A stretch of 64,000 nt of DNA from Dryomyza anilis (GCA_951804985.1 OX638130.1:130399593-130463592); one strand, 5' to 3'; positions 1-12,460 are shown, counted from the stretch's first letter. The notes: generated from the letters alone by a model not told the origin. Program-made: numbers and translations.

Positions 1-1268
1 ATATCATCGGAATCACATCGTTCATTATGCTGCAACGCACCGGCAATAAACGACTTCCAATGCGTACCTGGCGGGTTTCATGCAGCGAAAGTCAATCGCA
101 ATTTTTAGGGTCTTCGTTGTTCAATCTTAAAGAGCGTCGAAAAGGGTTTTGTGCTGAATGTAGAAAGTTGCATCTGCACATTTAAGCTCTAATCATGTAA
201 TTCATAAATGGTTCGTGCCCTGCAAAAAGAAAGAAACTCTATAAATAAAACTGTGATATGTAATTTGGGGTAAAACTCGATATGGCGCAGTCCCAAAGTC
301 AGTTCACCGTATGAATCGCATGCCAAAAACCACTCTTCGAATGCATCGGGTGCAGCCAGCCCACTGACTTTCTTTCCCAGCCCTGCCGATTCACCATGCG
401 GCCAACAGTAGGCATCAGCTGATGGCCAACACGTTACGTAACTCAATCGGCGTCTAATCGGAATGGAATGTTTTCTCAATATGTTCGAAACATCATGACA
501 ACAGATGTTATTTAATAGAAGAAAAATGATTGCCTGAAAAAAACCACGACAACAAAGACAACACAAAGAAACGAGTGGCTGCTGAGCTGCATACGAATGA
601 CACTCATGACGTAGAAGAAGCAGAAGAAGTAGCCGCAGAACAGGTTGGGGCAGAGCCAACGAACACAATGCACAGCCGCCTCGACCTTTCAAGGCGTGCA
701 ACGGTGCACGGCCAAGAAATGATGGCCAACAAAAAAATACACAAAAAAAAAGTAGAAAAACGAAATTTTAAAATTATAAAACAGTTGCAGTAAAGGGTTG
801 CCAGCTGTGTGAAGTTTTTGTTTTAAACTCAAAACATAAACAATCGATTATGAAATATATCGTCGGTGATACTTCAAAACCGCCTATCTACATTTTCGAA
901 TACCTCTTACAACATGAATTTTACAGAAGAAACAAAACTATTTTGAGTCTCAATTCTGAACATACTTCATACAAAATTAAGTATGTCATATCATATAATG
1001 GTATTTATCTAATTTATCCGATCAACATACCATTAAAAACACGATTAAAAACAAAATTAGACGTAAAATCACATGCAGTTAGGCGGTTTTGCAGTATCGT
1101 CGACGGTATGTGGTAAATGTTTGAAATCGCGAAACGTTGCTTTTTAAATCCACAATTACTGCGTCCCTTAAGAAATGTGGCCGGTGAGTAAAATTGTGTA
1201 TATTCTTAATCAACATTACGCTCTCTATTCTTTAACTATTTTAAACTCTCTTTGTAATTTTTATTCTG
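1..1268. other. No recognisable gene; mixed host DNA
   Basis: The first 730 bases are less AT-biased than the rest and look like ordinary host sequence. A minus-strand frame at 189-701 and a plus-strand frame at 530-793 are open, but neither shows a domain, a believable start context or splice signals; they probably reflect local GC and leucine-type codon runs. The remaining bases are AT-rich. I see no repeat family here. Confidence 0.5.
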
Positions 1269-2175
1269 CAAACAGAAAATGAAATTACCCTACCGAATCA
1301 TTTGGTTCTGGGAACCTATAAAACGGTGAACATGAGGTTGAGGTAACCTCCAAATCGGTAATCATGAGGTTATGGCAACACTCAAATTGGTGAGCATGAG
1401 GTTGTCGCAACTTCTTAGTCGGTGAGTTTTCTAAACCTTTTATTATAACAAATTTTATTATAACAAAGTTTTTTATGTATATAAAACGTATGTATTCTAT
1501 TTATGTATTTTAGTTGCGTAAATATGTCGCGCACACAATTTAAAAGTATATCTACTAATTCCTGCTCACTGAAAAAAAAAACACTATGAAAAGATAGATG
1601 TATCTGTATGCATTTGTTTTTTATTTCTTCATAACTAATTATTAAAAAAAAAACTTTTCTATTGGCACATATGGTCACATATTTTTTATTTATATTATAT
1701 TTCACTTGCTAATGAAGAATTTGTATTGAATAAATATATTATTTTATTAATATTTGTATATATATTTCTAAATTAATGAATTTCCTATTGTTTTCGACTT
1801 GTGAAAATGTTTGACGTTTTTTTTTTATTTCTGCATGATTGGCAAGATTGTTGGCAAGATACATAATTATTGGCAAGAAACTGGCAACCGAACTACTGAT
1901 AGACATGAGGTTGCCGTTTGTCATTTATTTTGTTGATACAACAACTTACTCAATCGCCGTAACAAATGCACGAATGTCAATTTTGGCAGAATGAAAAAAT
2001 GCAATCATGAGGTTACGACAACCGAACGTACAGTTGCGCGGACTTACATTTCGGTTGTAGAAAAATAAGGTACGTTCATTTTAATGACGTGAGGTTACCA
2101 CAAATGTATTTCGGTTGCAAGACTGGAACGTTGGTTCAATTAACCTCATGCCAAAAGAGGATTTTTCTGTGCGTG
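1269..2175 (+). mobile_element. Non-autonomous DNA element, CATGAGGTT-repeat family
   Basis: The left edge (AACAGAAAATG) and right edge (GGATTTTTCTGTGCGTG) resemble the CACACAGAAAAA termini seen elsewhere in the window. The interior carries several degenerate copies of a motif around CATGAGGTTGNGGCAAC followed by TCGGTGA, near 1330-1420, 1900-1925, 2005-2030 and 2085-2105. The right-hand segment ATGCCAAAAGAGGATTTTT recurs at 30398 and 31168, so this is a dispersed family. No transposase reading frame is present. The exact left boundary is uncertain. Confidence 0.6.
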
Positions 2176-3164
2176 GGAACATATTTTTCAAAGTTTAAAG
2201 TATGTCTTGTTGTCTGTTCGTATACACGCTAATTTAAAAAATACTATTTTGAATGCGTTTTAAAATATCGAAATTAAAAAAATTTTGAAAAATATTTTAA
2301 AGCTAGAAAATGTCGAAAAAAAACTTTAAAACTATGAATAAGCAATTTTTTTTTTGTTGTAAAAACAAAAAAAGTTGAAAACTAAAATCTCGAAATATCA
2401 AAATGTTAAAATACAAATCGTATTAGAGCCATTTTACACGAAATTGGCCAGTATTTGCACCTCACCCTTTGCAATTTCAACGATTTCTAGAGACACCACC
2501 ATTTTCAGTCCAGTTACAGTCCAAAATTTAAATATTTATCAATATTGCCATTAAGGTATCTTTTTTAAACTAATGAAATCATTTTTTGGAAAATGTAAGT
2601 ATCTTCTTTATATGAACATGAGGCCAATGGTCATTATCCTTAAACATTAAATTTCATGTCCTTAAATAAAATAAAAATTTTGGTTAATTTTTTACAAATG
2701 TTCGAGTCAAATTGCAAGATGGTATTCAAAAGGCATCGTATTTATAAATCTCTGCACGGATCCTAGAGTAGCAAAAAATTCGAATTCGAAGCGAATATTC
2801 GGATTTTCGCTACAATCGGACTCAGAATTGTGGTGTCTATGTTGCAAATATGTTCTTTTTTTATTTTTTAATCTTTGTATTTAATAATATTTATTTGCGA
2901 ATTTTTTGCTCGATAATATAATTCAATATTTATGTTACACAAAAATATATATACATATTTTTTTGATACTGATTTCGCCATGTTAAATTTCGAAATTTTT
3001 AGTTTTCGAAATATTTTAGTTGTAATATGATTATTATTAAGGATATATGATTTAAAATCAAAATACACAGTCAAATAATTTTGACCATTTAGGCGGGTTG
3101 ACCTATAAATCAAACTATGTACAGTAGACTGGCAATGGAAAATCATCATTTCGAATCGAGAGGA
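2176..3164. other. AT-rich DNA without a recognisable gene
   Basis: The stretch is very AT-rich, with poly-A and poly-T runs and no domain-bearing frame. The minus-strand frame at 2868-3170 has the composition of translated AT-rich noise. No clear repeat boundaries were found. Confidence 0.5.
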
Positions 3165-3683
3165 GGTCACCCCCTATAAATGCTCTATTGGATGAGAAAA
3201 TCGATGTGGAGAATTTTCAGCGAAATCCGAATATGGGAAATGGACCTCAAAGTAGGCGTTTTCGTTCCTAAATTAACAATTTCCAAATTGAATTGAAATG
3301 ATGTCTCTCAAACGCAATAAACTTAAAATGTAGGTATGACATCTATTGGAAAATTTTATTAGCTTTTCAAGAAATTATAAATGAAAAAAATCGGATAAAT
3401 ATTACAGAAGCAGTGTTTATTTAAACAGGCATAGTTTGTTTTATATTTTCATCAGTCACGCCTAGCATGAAATACTTTAAAATATAAAATTTTCTAACAG
3501 ATGACATACCCACATTTTTAGTTTATTGCGTTTGAGAGACATCATCTTAATTCAATTTTGAAATTGTTGATTTAGGTACGAAAACGCCGGAGTAGCCGTC
3601 GGGTCTATTTCCCATATTCGGATTTCGCTGAAAATTCTCCACATCAATTTTCTCATTCAATAGGGCATTTCTAGGGGGTGACC
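3165..3683. mobile_element. Foldback (long inverted repeat) element, GGTCACCCCCTA ends
   Basis: The two arms, about 3165-3370 and 3480-3683, are near-perfect reverse complements. Both read inwards as GGTCACCCCCTA, then AAATG, CTATTG and ATGAGAAAAT, and continue through a long matching block that includes CGAAATCCGAATATGGG. The spacer of about 110 bases is AT-rich. It encodes no protein, so it is a non-autonomous snapback element. The tip CACCCCCTA is shared with the element at 60546-60927. Confidence 0.8.
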
Positions 3684-4572
3684 TTCAAAACCAAACTCGA
3701 AATTTTTTTTTCATACAAAACAAGCGTTATCCCCCATCAGTAAAAATGAATTAAGTAATGCAAAAAATATCCACTGAATCCTAAACACTTATACAAAATT
3801 CTATATAAAACTTTCCCATAATCAGCCTAATACAATATACTAAGTACAAAATACCAAGCAAAAACTATGAATGCTAAATTATCTCAAAATATGTTTGATT
3901 AGATAAAACTTATTTTTAATATATTCGCCTCATATTTAAAATATATATTTTGTTGCCAAATTAATTTTTACTATTCAGAAGTGCACGTTTGGCAATCATT
4001 GCTGAGGAAATGGTTGCATTTAAACTGCATTAAATCACAACATAGAAATAATTTACGGATTTTAAAATATATGTTTTATCGTTATGTATAAAGAGCTTAA
4101 CGTTGGTATCCACGGGTGGTAAGGTGAGTTACGCACAAACAACCTGATATTTAATGTGGCATAAATAACAAAAATATTTGAAATACATAGAGGTGCAGAG
4201 TTTGTTTTATTATAAATTCAATAATCATGTATATTACCAAAATTACCATTTAAAATGAACGATGCAACAACACAGATAATGTGTAATTTCTCCACATGCT
4301 ATTTGACAATGCGGTACGAAATGACCCCCATTGAAATAAACCACAAAATTAAAGATAGATTCACCCAAAAATAAAATTATGAAATAATATCCAACAAAAA
4401 ATGAAAAACACCCCAAAAATGAAATAATGCGCAAATTGTTCTCAATAAAAGAAATCCCCAAAAATAAATAAAATAATCTTCAAAATAAATGAAATACTCC
4501 AAATAAATTAATGGAAATATTTCTAAAATAATTAAAATTTTTAATTTTAAATTATAATTCATAACATTTTTT
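3684..4572. other. AT-rich DNA without a recognisable gene
   Basis: I see no domain, splice structure or repeat boundary here. Small minus-strand frames at 4243-4562 translate to aromatic-rich noise typical of AT-rich DNA. Confidence 0.5.
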
Positions 4573-4797
4573 TACACCCAGAAAAAAAATACTATATAAA
4601 TAATAGTTTTTACTATTAAAAATAGTCAATAGGATAAATTATTATTTTAATCGGAAAATACCATTAAATACTAGAAAATACCATGACATTGCCATTGAGT
4701 TTACATGAAAAAAATTATTTTTGGTATACTATTAAATCAATAATTGTCCTATTGACCAATTTTAATGGGATTTGAGGGATTTTTTTTTCTGCGTGTA
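4573..4797. mobile_element. MITE, TACACCCAG family (copy 1)
   Basis: This compact element of about 225 bp begins TACACCCAGAAAAAAA and ends TTTTTTTCTGCGTGTA, giving inverted termini. The interior (CTATTAAAAATAGTCAATAGG, shortened here by position 4613-4633, and TCCTATTGACCAATTTTAATG at 4747-4767) recurs almost unchanged at 53088-53305 and in truncated form at 57766-57946. There is no coding capacity. Confidence 0.8.
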
Positions 4798-6796
4798 GAT
4801 ATATAGTTATTGGACAACTTCATAATAAACATATAATATTTTTATTATAATGAAAACAATTTTGTATTCTGAAATAACAGCTATAATAAAATTTAATTGA
4901 ATAACCCCCTTTAGATTCGTTAGGGATTATTTCAATGGGGCCTATTTCAAAAATATAATATACCATTTTTTAAAGAGTAAAAAAATCAATTTAATTTTAT
5001 AAATAAAGTTTGTAAAAAAATAAAAGTGTAATTGGTGAAGAAATTCGCCATACTAATTTTCATTTCATAATATTTTTTGTTTGTTAATTGTTTTATTATT
5101 GGTGCACAGTTATTTCATTAGCCCGTACTTTAGATCAGTATCTCCCGCATAGACCCACTCATTTAGTCAGCTATACAGTTCGTCTTAATTCGGTGAAAGT
5201 TAAGCAACAATGCGAAAAAAACCCTTACAAATGCGACAAACATGACGGACGTGCTTTGGGTGGAGTGTATTTTAAAAATAAAACAAATGACAATGCACGA
5301 TAAAGCTGTCAAAATACCAAATAACAGCGACCACCTTTAGCTCCACGTGTGGACCAGACGACTGTTGCGGTAATAGGCCACTGCATTGCCGACAGATTCG
5401 CGTTTCGTACAGAAACTGTAACAATTACGAGCAAAGAAATGCGATTGAAGCTTCACGGCCGTTATTGAGTGATTAATCGGATTCGTCGTGAGGTGATTAA
5501 GCTGCGCGAAATGCGTGCCTTAGTTTCCTCGTTGTCACCATAACTTCTCTGAGGTGCGAGCGAAAGTTTTCACAAACTTCCGCATGCCGGTCGAAATCGG
5601 AATTTTAGGCACCTCTCGCACAGCGCAGATCAATATGCAAATCAATGAAATTGTGCAAAACTACACAAATCTCTGTCCGTCCACTAAGCAGCGAAATCAC
5701 ATGCGTACTCAGACCACGCAGATCCCCTTCGGAAACACGTACTGCGCAGGCGCACCTGAGAAATTCGTACGAATTCCCTGCATTTGTTTTGGGCGCCCAA
5801 CCCAACGAACACAGTCAGATGATGCCCGATGATGCTACTTCTGCTGCCTTTGAGCAGCAACAGAAAGGGAAAGTTATTTGCTGAATGCTGCTGGAAGCAA
5901 ATATTTATCACACATTTTCAACCAGTCGTCGTTGTTGTTGTTGGCAGTTGTCAGTTGTCAGTTGCTTCTTGACCAACATCAATGAAATCGAAAGTTGCGG
6001 AGCCGGTGTTTGTCTGTCGTTGAGCCTCTAAAGCGTGAAGTATGCCAGCAGACATGATCTCTAATTGGAATGCTATGCCGTGCCGCGACTTGTCGTGAAC
6101 ACAGTTGCGTCATCGCAGCAGATCGTCTTCTATATTATATCACTGTCAAAAACAACCGAAAACATTTCTATGCCAACAAACCCATCAAATTTCTAACAAT
6201 GTAACACTTTAGTCGCAGCAATGTTGCTACTTATCTGGAAAGATACGTGGACTGGCTGGAATTAAAGGAGGTAACATCTGTAATTTTTTTTTTTAAATTA
6301 GCTTTTATTATTTAAAACATCTCTTGAGATTTTATCTATAAATATAGGTCTCGTATAAGGAAAATTATGTGTAAGAATTTGATACGGAGTTTTGGTTTTT
6401 ACAGACCATACCCATTGTACTGTAGAATCTATTTTCCTACGGTTTGTGTTTAATGTCCAAGCGAAGATTCGAACCCGAGAACTTTGGAATGCTATTCCAG
6501 CGCGCGGATAGTTTCCAGCCTGTCCTTCACGAAAATAAACCTTGAGATGCCTCAGTTACTTCGTGTCAATCCATAGAACACCACTCATCCAGACTCTGCT
6601 GAGTCCACGGACATAGCAATGTAGAATGATCTGACAAATGGATCGTTCTGGTTCCGCCCTAAACATAAGTACAGACGTCAAAAATATTATAAATGATTAA
6701 ACAAATGTATAACGCCAGCGACAAAATAATAAATGGAACAAATCACAATTGACATGTGAAAACAAACTTCATATTCCCAAATGGTATGGCCCAAGC
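4798..6796. other. Host-like DNA, GC-richer at 5300-6260, no clear gene
   Basis: The part from 4798 to 5300 is AT-rich. From about 5300 to 6260 the composition is more balanced and non-repetitive, which fits host intron or regulatory DNA. Several short overlapping frames on both strands (5554-5911) compete for the same bases and none has a recognisable domain, so I do not call a gene. Confidence 0.45.
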
Positions 6797-7141
6797 TTAA
6801 CCCATCTGCACAAATTGTGTCAAAATTACCCAATTTTTCTGGAAAATCACGATTATTTTTATTTAAAAGTATTCGTATTGGGCCGAAACTTCACGATATC
6901 TTACACTACATATACTATATAGTTATGGATATAAAAAAATAAAAAAGTTATTTTTGTTTTCTCTCACATTGCTTTTTTGTTTTTATATACGTGCTTTCAA
7001 ATTGTGGGTCATTTTGACCCACACCATTTTTCAAGTATTCAAGATATCGCAGAGAAGCCACATATATGAATTATTCTTGTTTGTTTTAATATTGTTCGAG
7101 TATATTTATTATATACCGAAAATATAATTACAAGTGAGAAA

Positions 7142-7523
7142 ATGGATGTGATAATTGAGAACGCCGAAAATTGCGATAACATTTTTGATGAAAGTGATGA
7201 CGAGAATTATGAACTAGATAATGAAAATGCGTAATCAGAATCAGAAGACAGTGTATAAACACAAAAGATATATTTGTACTATGGAACCAACATCCCCCAC
7301 CCCGAATTTCCCGATCAACAATGCACAGTGAAAATTTCAAGATGCCTATGATTCAGTAGCTCTGAGGAGAGAGAAGATTGACTAACTCGTTATAACTTAG
7401 CATCAATAAGATGTATTTGGAAAAAATGGAATATCGATCTTAAACTATATTACCATCCGCACAATAACGTGATTATCGACGAAAAATTAGTTCCACTTTG
7501 CGGTCGCTGTAGATTTAGACCTA
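7142..7523 (+). pseudogene. piggyBac-like transposase remnant, N-terminal and catalytic-region part
   Basis: An ATG at 7142 opens a 29-codon acidic stretch (asparagine, aspartate and glutamate rich) ending in a stop at 7231, which fits the acidic N-terminus of piggyBac-type transposases. After an internal deletion and frame damage, the frame beginning at 7364 reads, with one early stop, through SIRCIWKKW, YYHPHNNV, IIDEKLVP and GRCRFR. This is the family's conserved block around the second catalytic aspartate, in which the usual form is TIDEQLVPFRGRC. Here F-R of the usual PFRGRC is L-C. The first part of the catalytic core is missing. The remnant stops exactly where the first Helitron begins, and the next codons are found at 11625. 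It cannot encode an active enzyme. Confidence 0.85.
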
Positions 7524-7557
7524 TCCTATCCTATCCTTCCTATCCTATCCTATCCTA
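7524..7557 (+). repeat. TCCTA pentamer expansion at Helitron 5' terminus
   Basis: Six copies of TCCTA plus one shortened TCCT sit at the very start of Helitron copy A, directly before TTAATATAATAAATC. Helitron copy C (35217) has a single TCCTA in the same place, and copy B (9159) has none. The array is therefore an amplification of the element's own terminal pentamer and not of host DNA. Confidence 0.85.
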
Positions 7558-8216
7558 TTAATATAATAAATCTGAATGTTGGTTTGTTGGTTTGTCCTTT
7601 TGTTTGTTTGTTCCACTTCTCCGTCTAAACGGCTGATCCGATTTTCTTGAAATTTTTACCACAGATGCGGTATGATCTGGAAGGAATGATAGGCTATATA
7701 TGGGCGGGATTGGACAAAGGGGCGTGGCACCTCCCATACAACCTAAACTTTTAATACGATATAACTCGGCACTTTCACCAGCTACGAACATGAAACAAAA
7801 AACTCAAATAAAAAAAAAAATTTAAAAGCAAAAGCACAAAACAAAACAAAAGCAAAAGCAAAAATACAAAAACAAAAGCAATCACGTTTGTTCCGCTTCT
7901 CCGTCTAAACGGCTGATTCGATTTTCTTGAAATTTTTACCACAGACGCAGTATGGTCTGGAAGGAATGATTGGCTATATATGGGCAGGATTGGGCAAAAA
8001 GAGGCGTGGCACCTCCCGTGCAACCTAAACACGATATAACTCGGCACTTTCACCAGCTACGAACATGAAACAAAAAACTCAAATACAAAAAAAAAATTAA
8101 AAAAAAAGCAAAAGCACAACACAAAACAAAAGCAAAAATACAAAAACAAAACCAATCACATAAAACCACAATCCAAACTAAATGAAAAACAAAAATGGAA
8201 AGAAAAAGAAAAACAA

Positions 8217-8812
8217 ACTTACCACACTAAAACTAACCAAACTAAAACTCACCACACTAAAATTCACCCTTAAATTAACCACACTAACCCCCCAAACTAT
8301 AATTCACCACACTAAAACTCACCACACTAAAACTCACTACACTAAAATTTCACCACATTAAAATTCACCACTTTTAAACTCACCACATTAAAACTCACTA
8401 CACTCAAATTTCGATACACTAAAACTTACCACACTAAAACTCACCGCACTTAAATACACTTAAACCCACCACACTATAATTAACCACACTAAAACTCACC
8501 ACCCTAAAATTCACTACACTAAAACTCACCACAATAAAATTCATCACATTAAAATTCATCACACTAAAACTCACCACAATAAAATTCACCACACTAATAC
8601 TCGCTACACTAAAACACGCCACACTAAAACACGCCACATTAAAATTCACCACACTAAAATCCACCACACTATAGCTGACCACACTAAAACTCACCACACT
8701 AAAACTCACCACACCAAAACTAACCACAATTAAACTCACCACTCCAAAATTCACCACATCTAAACTCACCACACCGAAACTTACTACATTAAAACCCACC
8801 ACACTAAAACTT
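8217..8812 (+). repeat. 15-bp minisatellite in Helitron A (CACCACACTAAAACT type)
   Basis: About forty degenerate tandem copies of a 15-bp unit, ACTCACCACACTAAA in one register, fill this segment. Since 15 is a multiple of three and the unit lacks stops on the minus strand, the array produces an open frame (8434-8802) reading as VVSFS-like pentapeptides. I regard that frame as a by-product of the repeat. Confidence 0.9.
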
Positions 8813-9158
8813 TTACTGGGAAAAACTCTACGGGGAAGAATTCTACGGAAAAAAATTCTACCGGGATAAATTCTACGTTGAGAATTCTACGGGAAAGCGT
8901 TCTATGTGGATTTTACGGGGAAGATTTCTACTGGGAATAATTCTGCGGAGAACCGCAGTCTGAGAAAATATTGTCTTTGAGAAAAGTTGTTTTGGCGGAG
9001 AATTATTTGGTTACCACATTTATAAACCAATAAAAAAATTTTAACGGCGAAGCACGGGCCCCTCATATAAATAATAAAATGTTTTTTATATTAATAAAAT
9101 CGCTCCATATCTTTGAATTCAGAAAATCTTGGCACGAGTCGTGCACGGGTCCAGCTAG

Positions 9159-11624
9159 TTAATATAATAAATCTGAATGTTGGTTTGTTGGTTTGTTGGT
9201 TTGTCCTTTTGTTTGTTTGTTCCACTTCTCCGTCTAAACGGCTGATCCGATTTTCTTGAAATTTTTACCACAGATGCAGTATGGTCTGGAAGGAATGATA
9301 GGCTATATATGGGCGGGATTGGACAAAGGGGCGTGGCACCTCCCATACAACCTAAACTTTTAATACGATATAACTCGGCACTTTCACCAGCTACGAACAT
9401 GAAACAAAAAAACTCAAATACAAAAAAAAAATTTAAAAGCAAAAGCACAAAACAAAAGCAAAAATACAAAAACAAAAACAAAAGCAATCACGTTTGTTCC
9501 GCTTCTCCGTCTAAACGGCTGATCCGATTTTCTTGAAATTTTTACCACAGATGCGGTATGGTCTGGAAGGAATGATAGGCTATATATGGCCGGATTGGAC
9601 AAAGGGGCGTGGCACCTCCCATACAACCTAAACTTTTAATACGATATAACTCGGCACTTTCACCAGCTACGAACATGAAACAAAAAACTCAAATACAAAA
9701 AAAAAAATTTAAAAACAAAAAAGCACAAAACAAAGCAAAAATACAAAAACAAAAGCAATCACGTTTGTTCCGCTTCTCCGTCTAAACGGCTGATCCGATT
9801 TTCTTGAAATTTTTACCACAGATGTGGGCGGGATTGGACAAAGGGGCGTGGCACCTCCCAAACAACCTAAACTTTTAATACGATATAACTCGGCACTTTC
9901 ACCAGCTACGAACATGAAACAAAAAACTCAAATACAAAAAAAAAAATTTAAAAACAAAAAAGCACAAAACAAAAGCAAAAATACAAAAACAAAAGCAATC
10001 ACGTTTGTTCCGCTTCTCCGTCTAAACGGCTGATCCGATTTTCTTGAAATTTTTACCACAGATGCGGTATGGTCTGGAAGGAATGATAGGCTATATATGG
10101 GCGGGATTGGACAAAGAGGCGTGGCACTCCCATACAACCTAAACTTTCAATACGATATAACTCGGCACTTCACCAGCTACGAGCATGAAACCAAAAACTC
10201 AAATCCAAAAAAAAAATTTAAAAACAAAAAAGCAAAAGCACAACACAAAACAAAAGCAAAAATACAAAAACAAAACCAATTACATAAAACCACTATCCAA
10301 ACTAAATGAAAAACTAAAAAAGGAAAGAAAAAGAAAAACAAACTCACCACACTAAAACTAACCAAACTAAAACTCACCACACTTAAATTCACCCTTAAAT
10401 TCACCACACTAAAACCCACCACACTATAATTCACCACACTAAAACTCACCACACTAAAACTCACCACACTAAAACTTTCTACACTCAAATGTCGCCACAC
10501 TAAAACTCACCACACTAAAACTCACCACCTTAAAACTCACCACACTAAAACTCACCACACTAAAACTCACCACACTAAAACTCACCACACTAAAACTCAC
10601 CACACTAAAACTCACCACACAAAAATTCAACACACTAAAATTTACTACACCTAAACTCACCACACTAAAATTTCACCACACTAAAACTCACCACACTAAA
10701 ACTCACTACACTAAAATTTCACCACATTAAAATTCACCTCACTAAAACTCACCACATTAAAACTCACTCGACTCAAATTTCGCCACACTAAAACTCACCA
10801 CACTAAAACTCACCGCACTAAAATTCGCCACACTAAAACCCACCACACTATAATTAACCACACTAAAACTCACCACACTAAAATTCACTACACTAGAACT
10901 CACCACAATAAAATTCATCACATTAAAATTCATCACACTAAAACTCACCACAATAAAATTCACTTTAAAATTCACCACACTAAAACTCGCTACACTAAAA
11001 CACGCCACACTAAAACACGCCACATTAAAATTCACCACATTAAAACCCACCACACTATAATTCACCACACTAAAACTCACCACACTAAAAATCACCACAC
11101 TTAAACTCACCACACTAAAACTCACCACACTAAAACTCACCACACTAAAACTCACCACACCAAAACTAACCACAATTAAACTCACCACTCCAAAATTCAC
11201 CACATCTAAACTTACCACACCGAAACTTACTACATTAAAACCCACCACACTAAAACTTCTACTGGGAAAAACTCTACGGGGAAGAATTCTACGGGGAAGA
11301 ATTCTACCGGGAACAATTCTACCGGGATGAATTCTACGTGGAGAATTCTACGGGAAAGCGTTCTATGTGGATTTTACGGGGAAGATTTTTACTGGGAATA
11401 ATTCTGCGGAGAAGCGCAGTCTGAGAAAGAATTGTCTTTGAGAAAATTTGTTTTGGCGTAGAATTATTTGGTTACCACATTTATAAAACCAATAAAAAAA
11501 ACTTCAACAGCTAAGCACGGGCCCCTCATATAAATAATAAAATGTTTTTTTTTATATTAATAAAATCGCTCCATATCTTTGAATTCAGAAAATCTTGGCA
11601 CGAGTCGTGCACGGGTCCAGCTAG
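9159..11624 (+). mobile_element. Non-autonomous Helitron, copy B, head-to-tail with copy A
   Basis: It starts TTAATATAATAAATC immediately after the CTAG of copy A, lacking only the terminal TCCTA, and ends CTAG at 11621-11624 followed by T. The pre-terminal hairpin is at 11598-11610. It contains four tandem 240-285-bp units (anchors near 9229, 9508, 9779 and 10020), then the A-rich link, a longer 15-bp minisatellite (10343-11258) and the same tail as copies A and C. The third unit lacks about 35 bp present in the others. There is no Rep/helicase gene. Confidence 0.88.
10343..11258 (+). repeat. 15-bp minisatellite in Helitron B
   Basis: About sixty copies of the 15-bp CACCACACTAAAACT-type unit are present. 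From 10500 to 10620 the units are almost identical, suggesting recent local expansion. Towards the right the variant order matches copies A and C. Minus-strand open frames at 10177-10500, 10469-10663 and 10757-11248 are repeat artefacts. Confidence 0.9.
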
Positions 11625-11656
11625 TATACAATAAAAGCCATTCAAATAAGGTATAA
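11625..11656 (+). pseudogene. piggyBac-like transposase remnant between two insertions
   Basis: Immediately after Helitron B the sequence TATACAATAAAAGCC and the following bases to GGTATAA read, with two stops, as I-Q-stop-K-P-F-K-stop-G-I. This matches the family pattern I-P-S-K-P-A-K-Y-G-I that normally follows GRCRFR. It continues the frame that stops at 7523, and the frame resumes after the next inserted element at 12461. The fragment is short, but its position in the series makes it persuasive. Confidence 0.75.
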
Positions 11657-12453
11657 CAAGTTGGGAAAGTTAGGTCACATGGGTAAGTTCGGTCACATGG
11701 GGCGGACTTTTATAGTCGGTCGGGCCCGACTATGGAATACCCTCCACCATTGGTGCGATATTTAATTGTATATCTTAATTTAAAAGTTTTTAATTATGCT
11801 GAACCTCCCCACCCTTAGAATATTATTCACATATCAGATATTTACATCTTATATCCCCATAATTTAAAAAATTGATATAAAAGTATAAAAAACTAACACA
11901 AAAAATTAGAAAAATGTAAATGGGCGGACCACGCCTATATTCAAAAATTTTGTAAGGATAATATTTCATAGATTTGATTTTAATAATTTACGGTTCAAAT
12001 TTCCACTATGAAAACCCGGGAAATAATGAAAAAAAAAGTGGGCGGATCACGCCCATTTGTGGACCACATATTTTTGTATGAATTATAACAATACGTTTTA
12101 AATTTTATAACTATCTCTTGAATAATTTTCGAGTTATTAGTTCCTAAAGAGTTATATAAAAGTGACTTGTATGGCAGGTGGGCGTTTCCGCTGACCGATT
12201 TGGCTCATTTTCAAACTCAGTTCCTACTCTTGGCTAAAATATATTGAGACGAAATTTTATCGCATTCTGATCAGTATTTCTCAAGTTTTTCTGTATTCGG
12301 ACAGCAAGACGGACAGACAGACGGACATGGCTAAACGGACTCGGGTAGTGATTCTGATCAAGAATATATATACTTTTCCATACCGGACACGCCTCCTAAT
12401 GGGCGTTACAATATATGCACAAAATTAATATACCCTGTACCTCATAGGTGTAG
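11657..12453 (+). mobile_element. Dispersed repeat (AGTTGGGAA...GTGTAGGGTATAA family), copy 1
   Basis: The element begins CAAGTTGGGAAAGTTAGGTCA and ends GGTGTAG; it is flanked by GGTATAA on both sides (11650-11656 and 12454-12460). The last part carries GACGGACAGACAGACGGACA and GGTGTAGGGTATAA, a type of tail that is common in dispersed fly repeats as I remember them. A second copy lies at 61675-62360 in the same orientation. It holds no protein domain. The class is unknown to me; the GGTATAA could be a target duplication or partly element sequence. Confidence 0.7.
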
Positions 12454-12460
12454 GGTATAA

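Larger units (their letters stand above)
7524..9158 (+). mobile_element. Non-autonomous Helitron, copy A
   Basis: The left end begins TCCTA right after an A, and the right end is CTAG at 9155-9158 followed by T, the A|T insertion and CTRR terminus expected of Helitrons. A short hairpin (GCACG-AGT-CGTGC, 9132-9144) stands 10 bases before CTAG. Inside are two tandem units of about 280 bp (anchor CCGTCTAAACGGCTGAT near 7621 and 7900), an A-rich link, a 15-bp minisatellite (8217-8812), a GAATTCTAC-type short repeat and the 3' tail. There is no Rep/helicase gene. It lies in the piggyBac-like remnant and is joined directly to copy B. Confidence 0.88.

Noticed and set aside
189..701. 170-codon minus-strand frame with leucine and cysteine runs
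   Set aside because: It has no domain, and a plus-strand frame overlaps it. Leucine runs come from CAG/AAG-rich plus-strand sequence.
7524..7557. Host microsatellite into which the Helitron inserted
   Set aside because: The piggyBac coding sense resumes at 11625 directly after AGACCTA at 7517-7523, so the pentamers belong to the Helitron end.
8434..8802. 122-codon minus-strand VVSFS-repeat frame (and equals at 10177-11248, 36308-37610)
   Set aside because: It is produced by the 15-bp Helitron minisatellite; period three times five keeps frames open. No start context or independent evidence.
9155..10137. Repeated minus-strand frames with CPIPPIYSLSFLPDHTASVVKI
   Set aside because: They are the same 280-bp Helitron unit translated in one frame, repeated at 7558, 7775, 9155, 9414, 9709, 9928 and 35203-36270; not a conserved protein.
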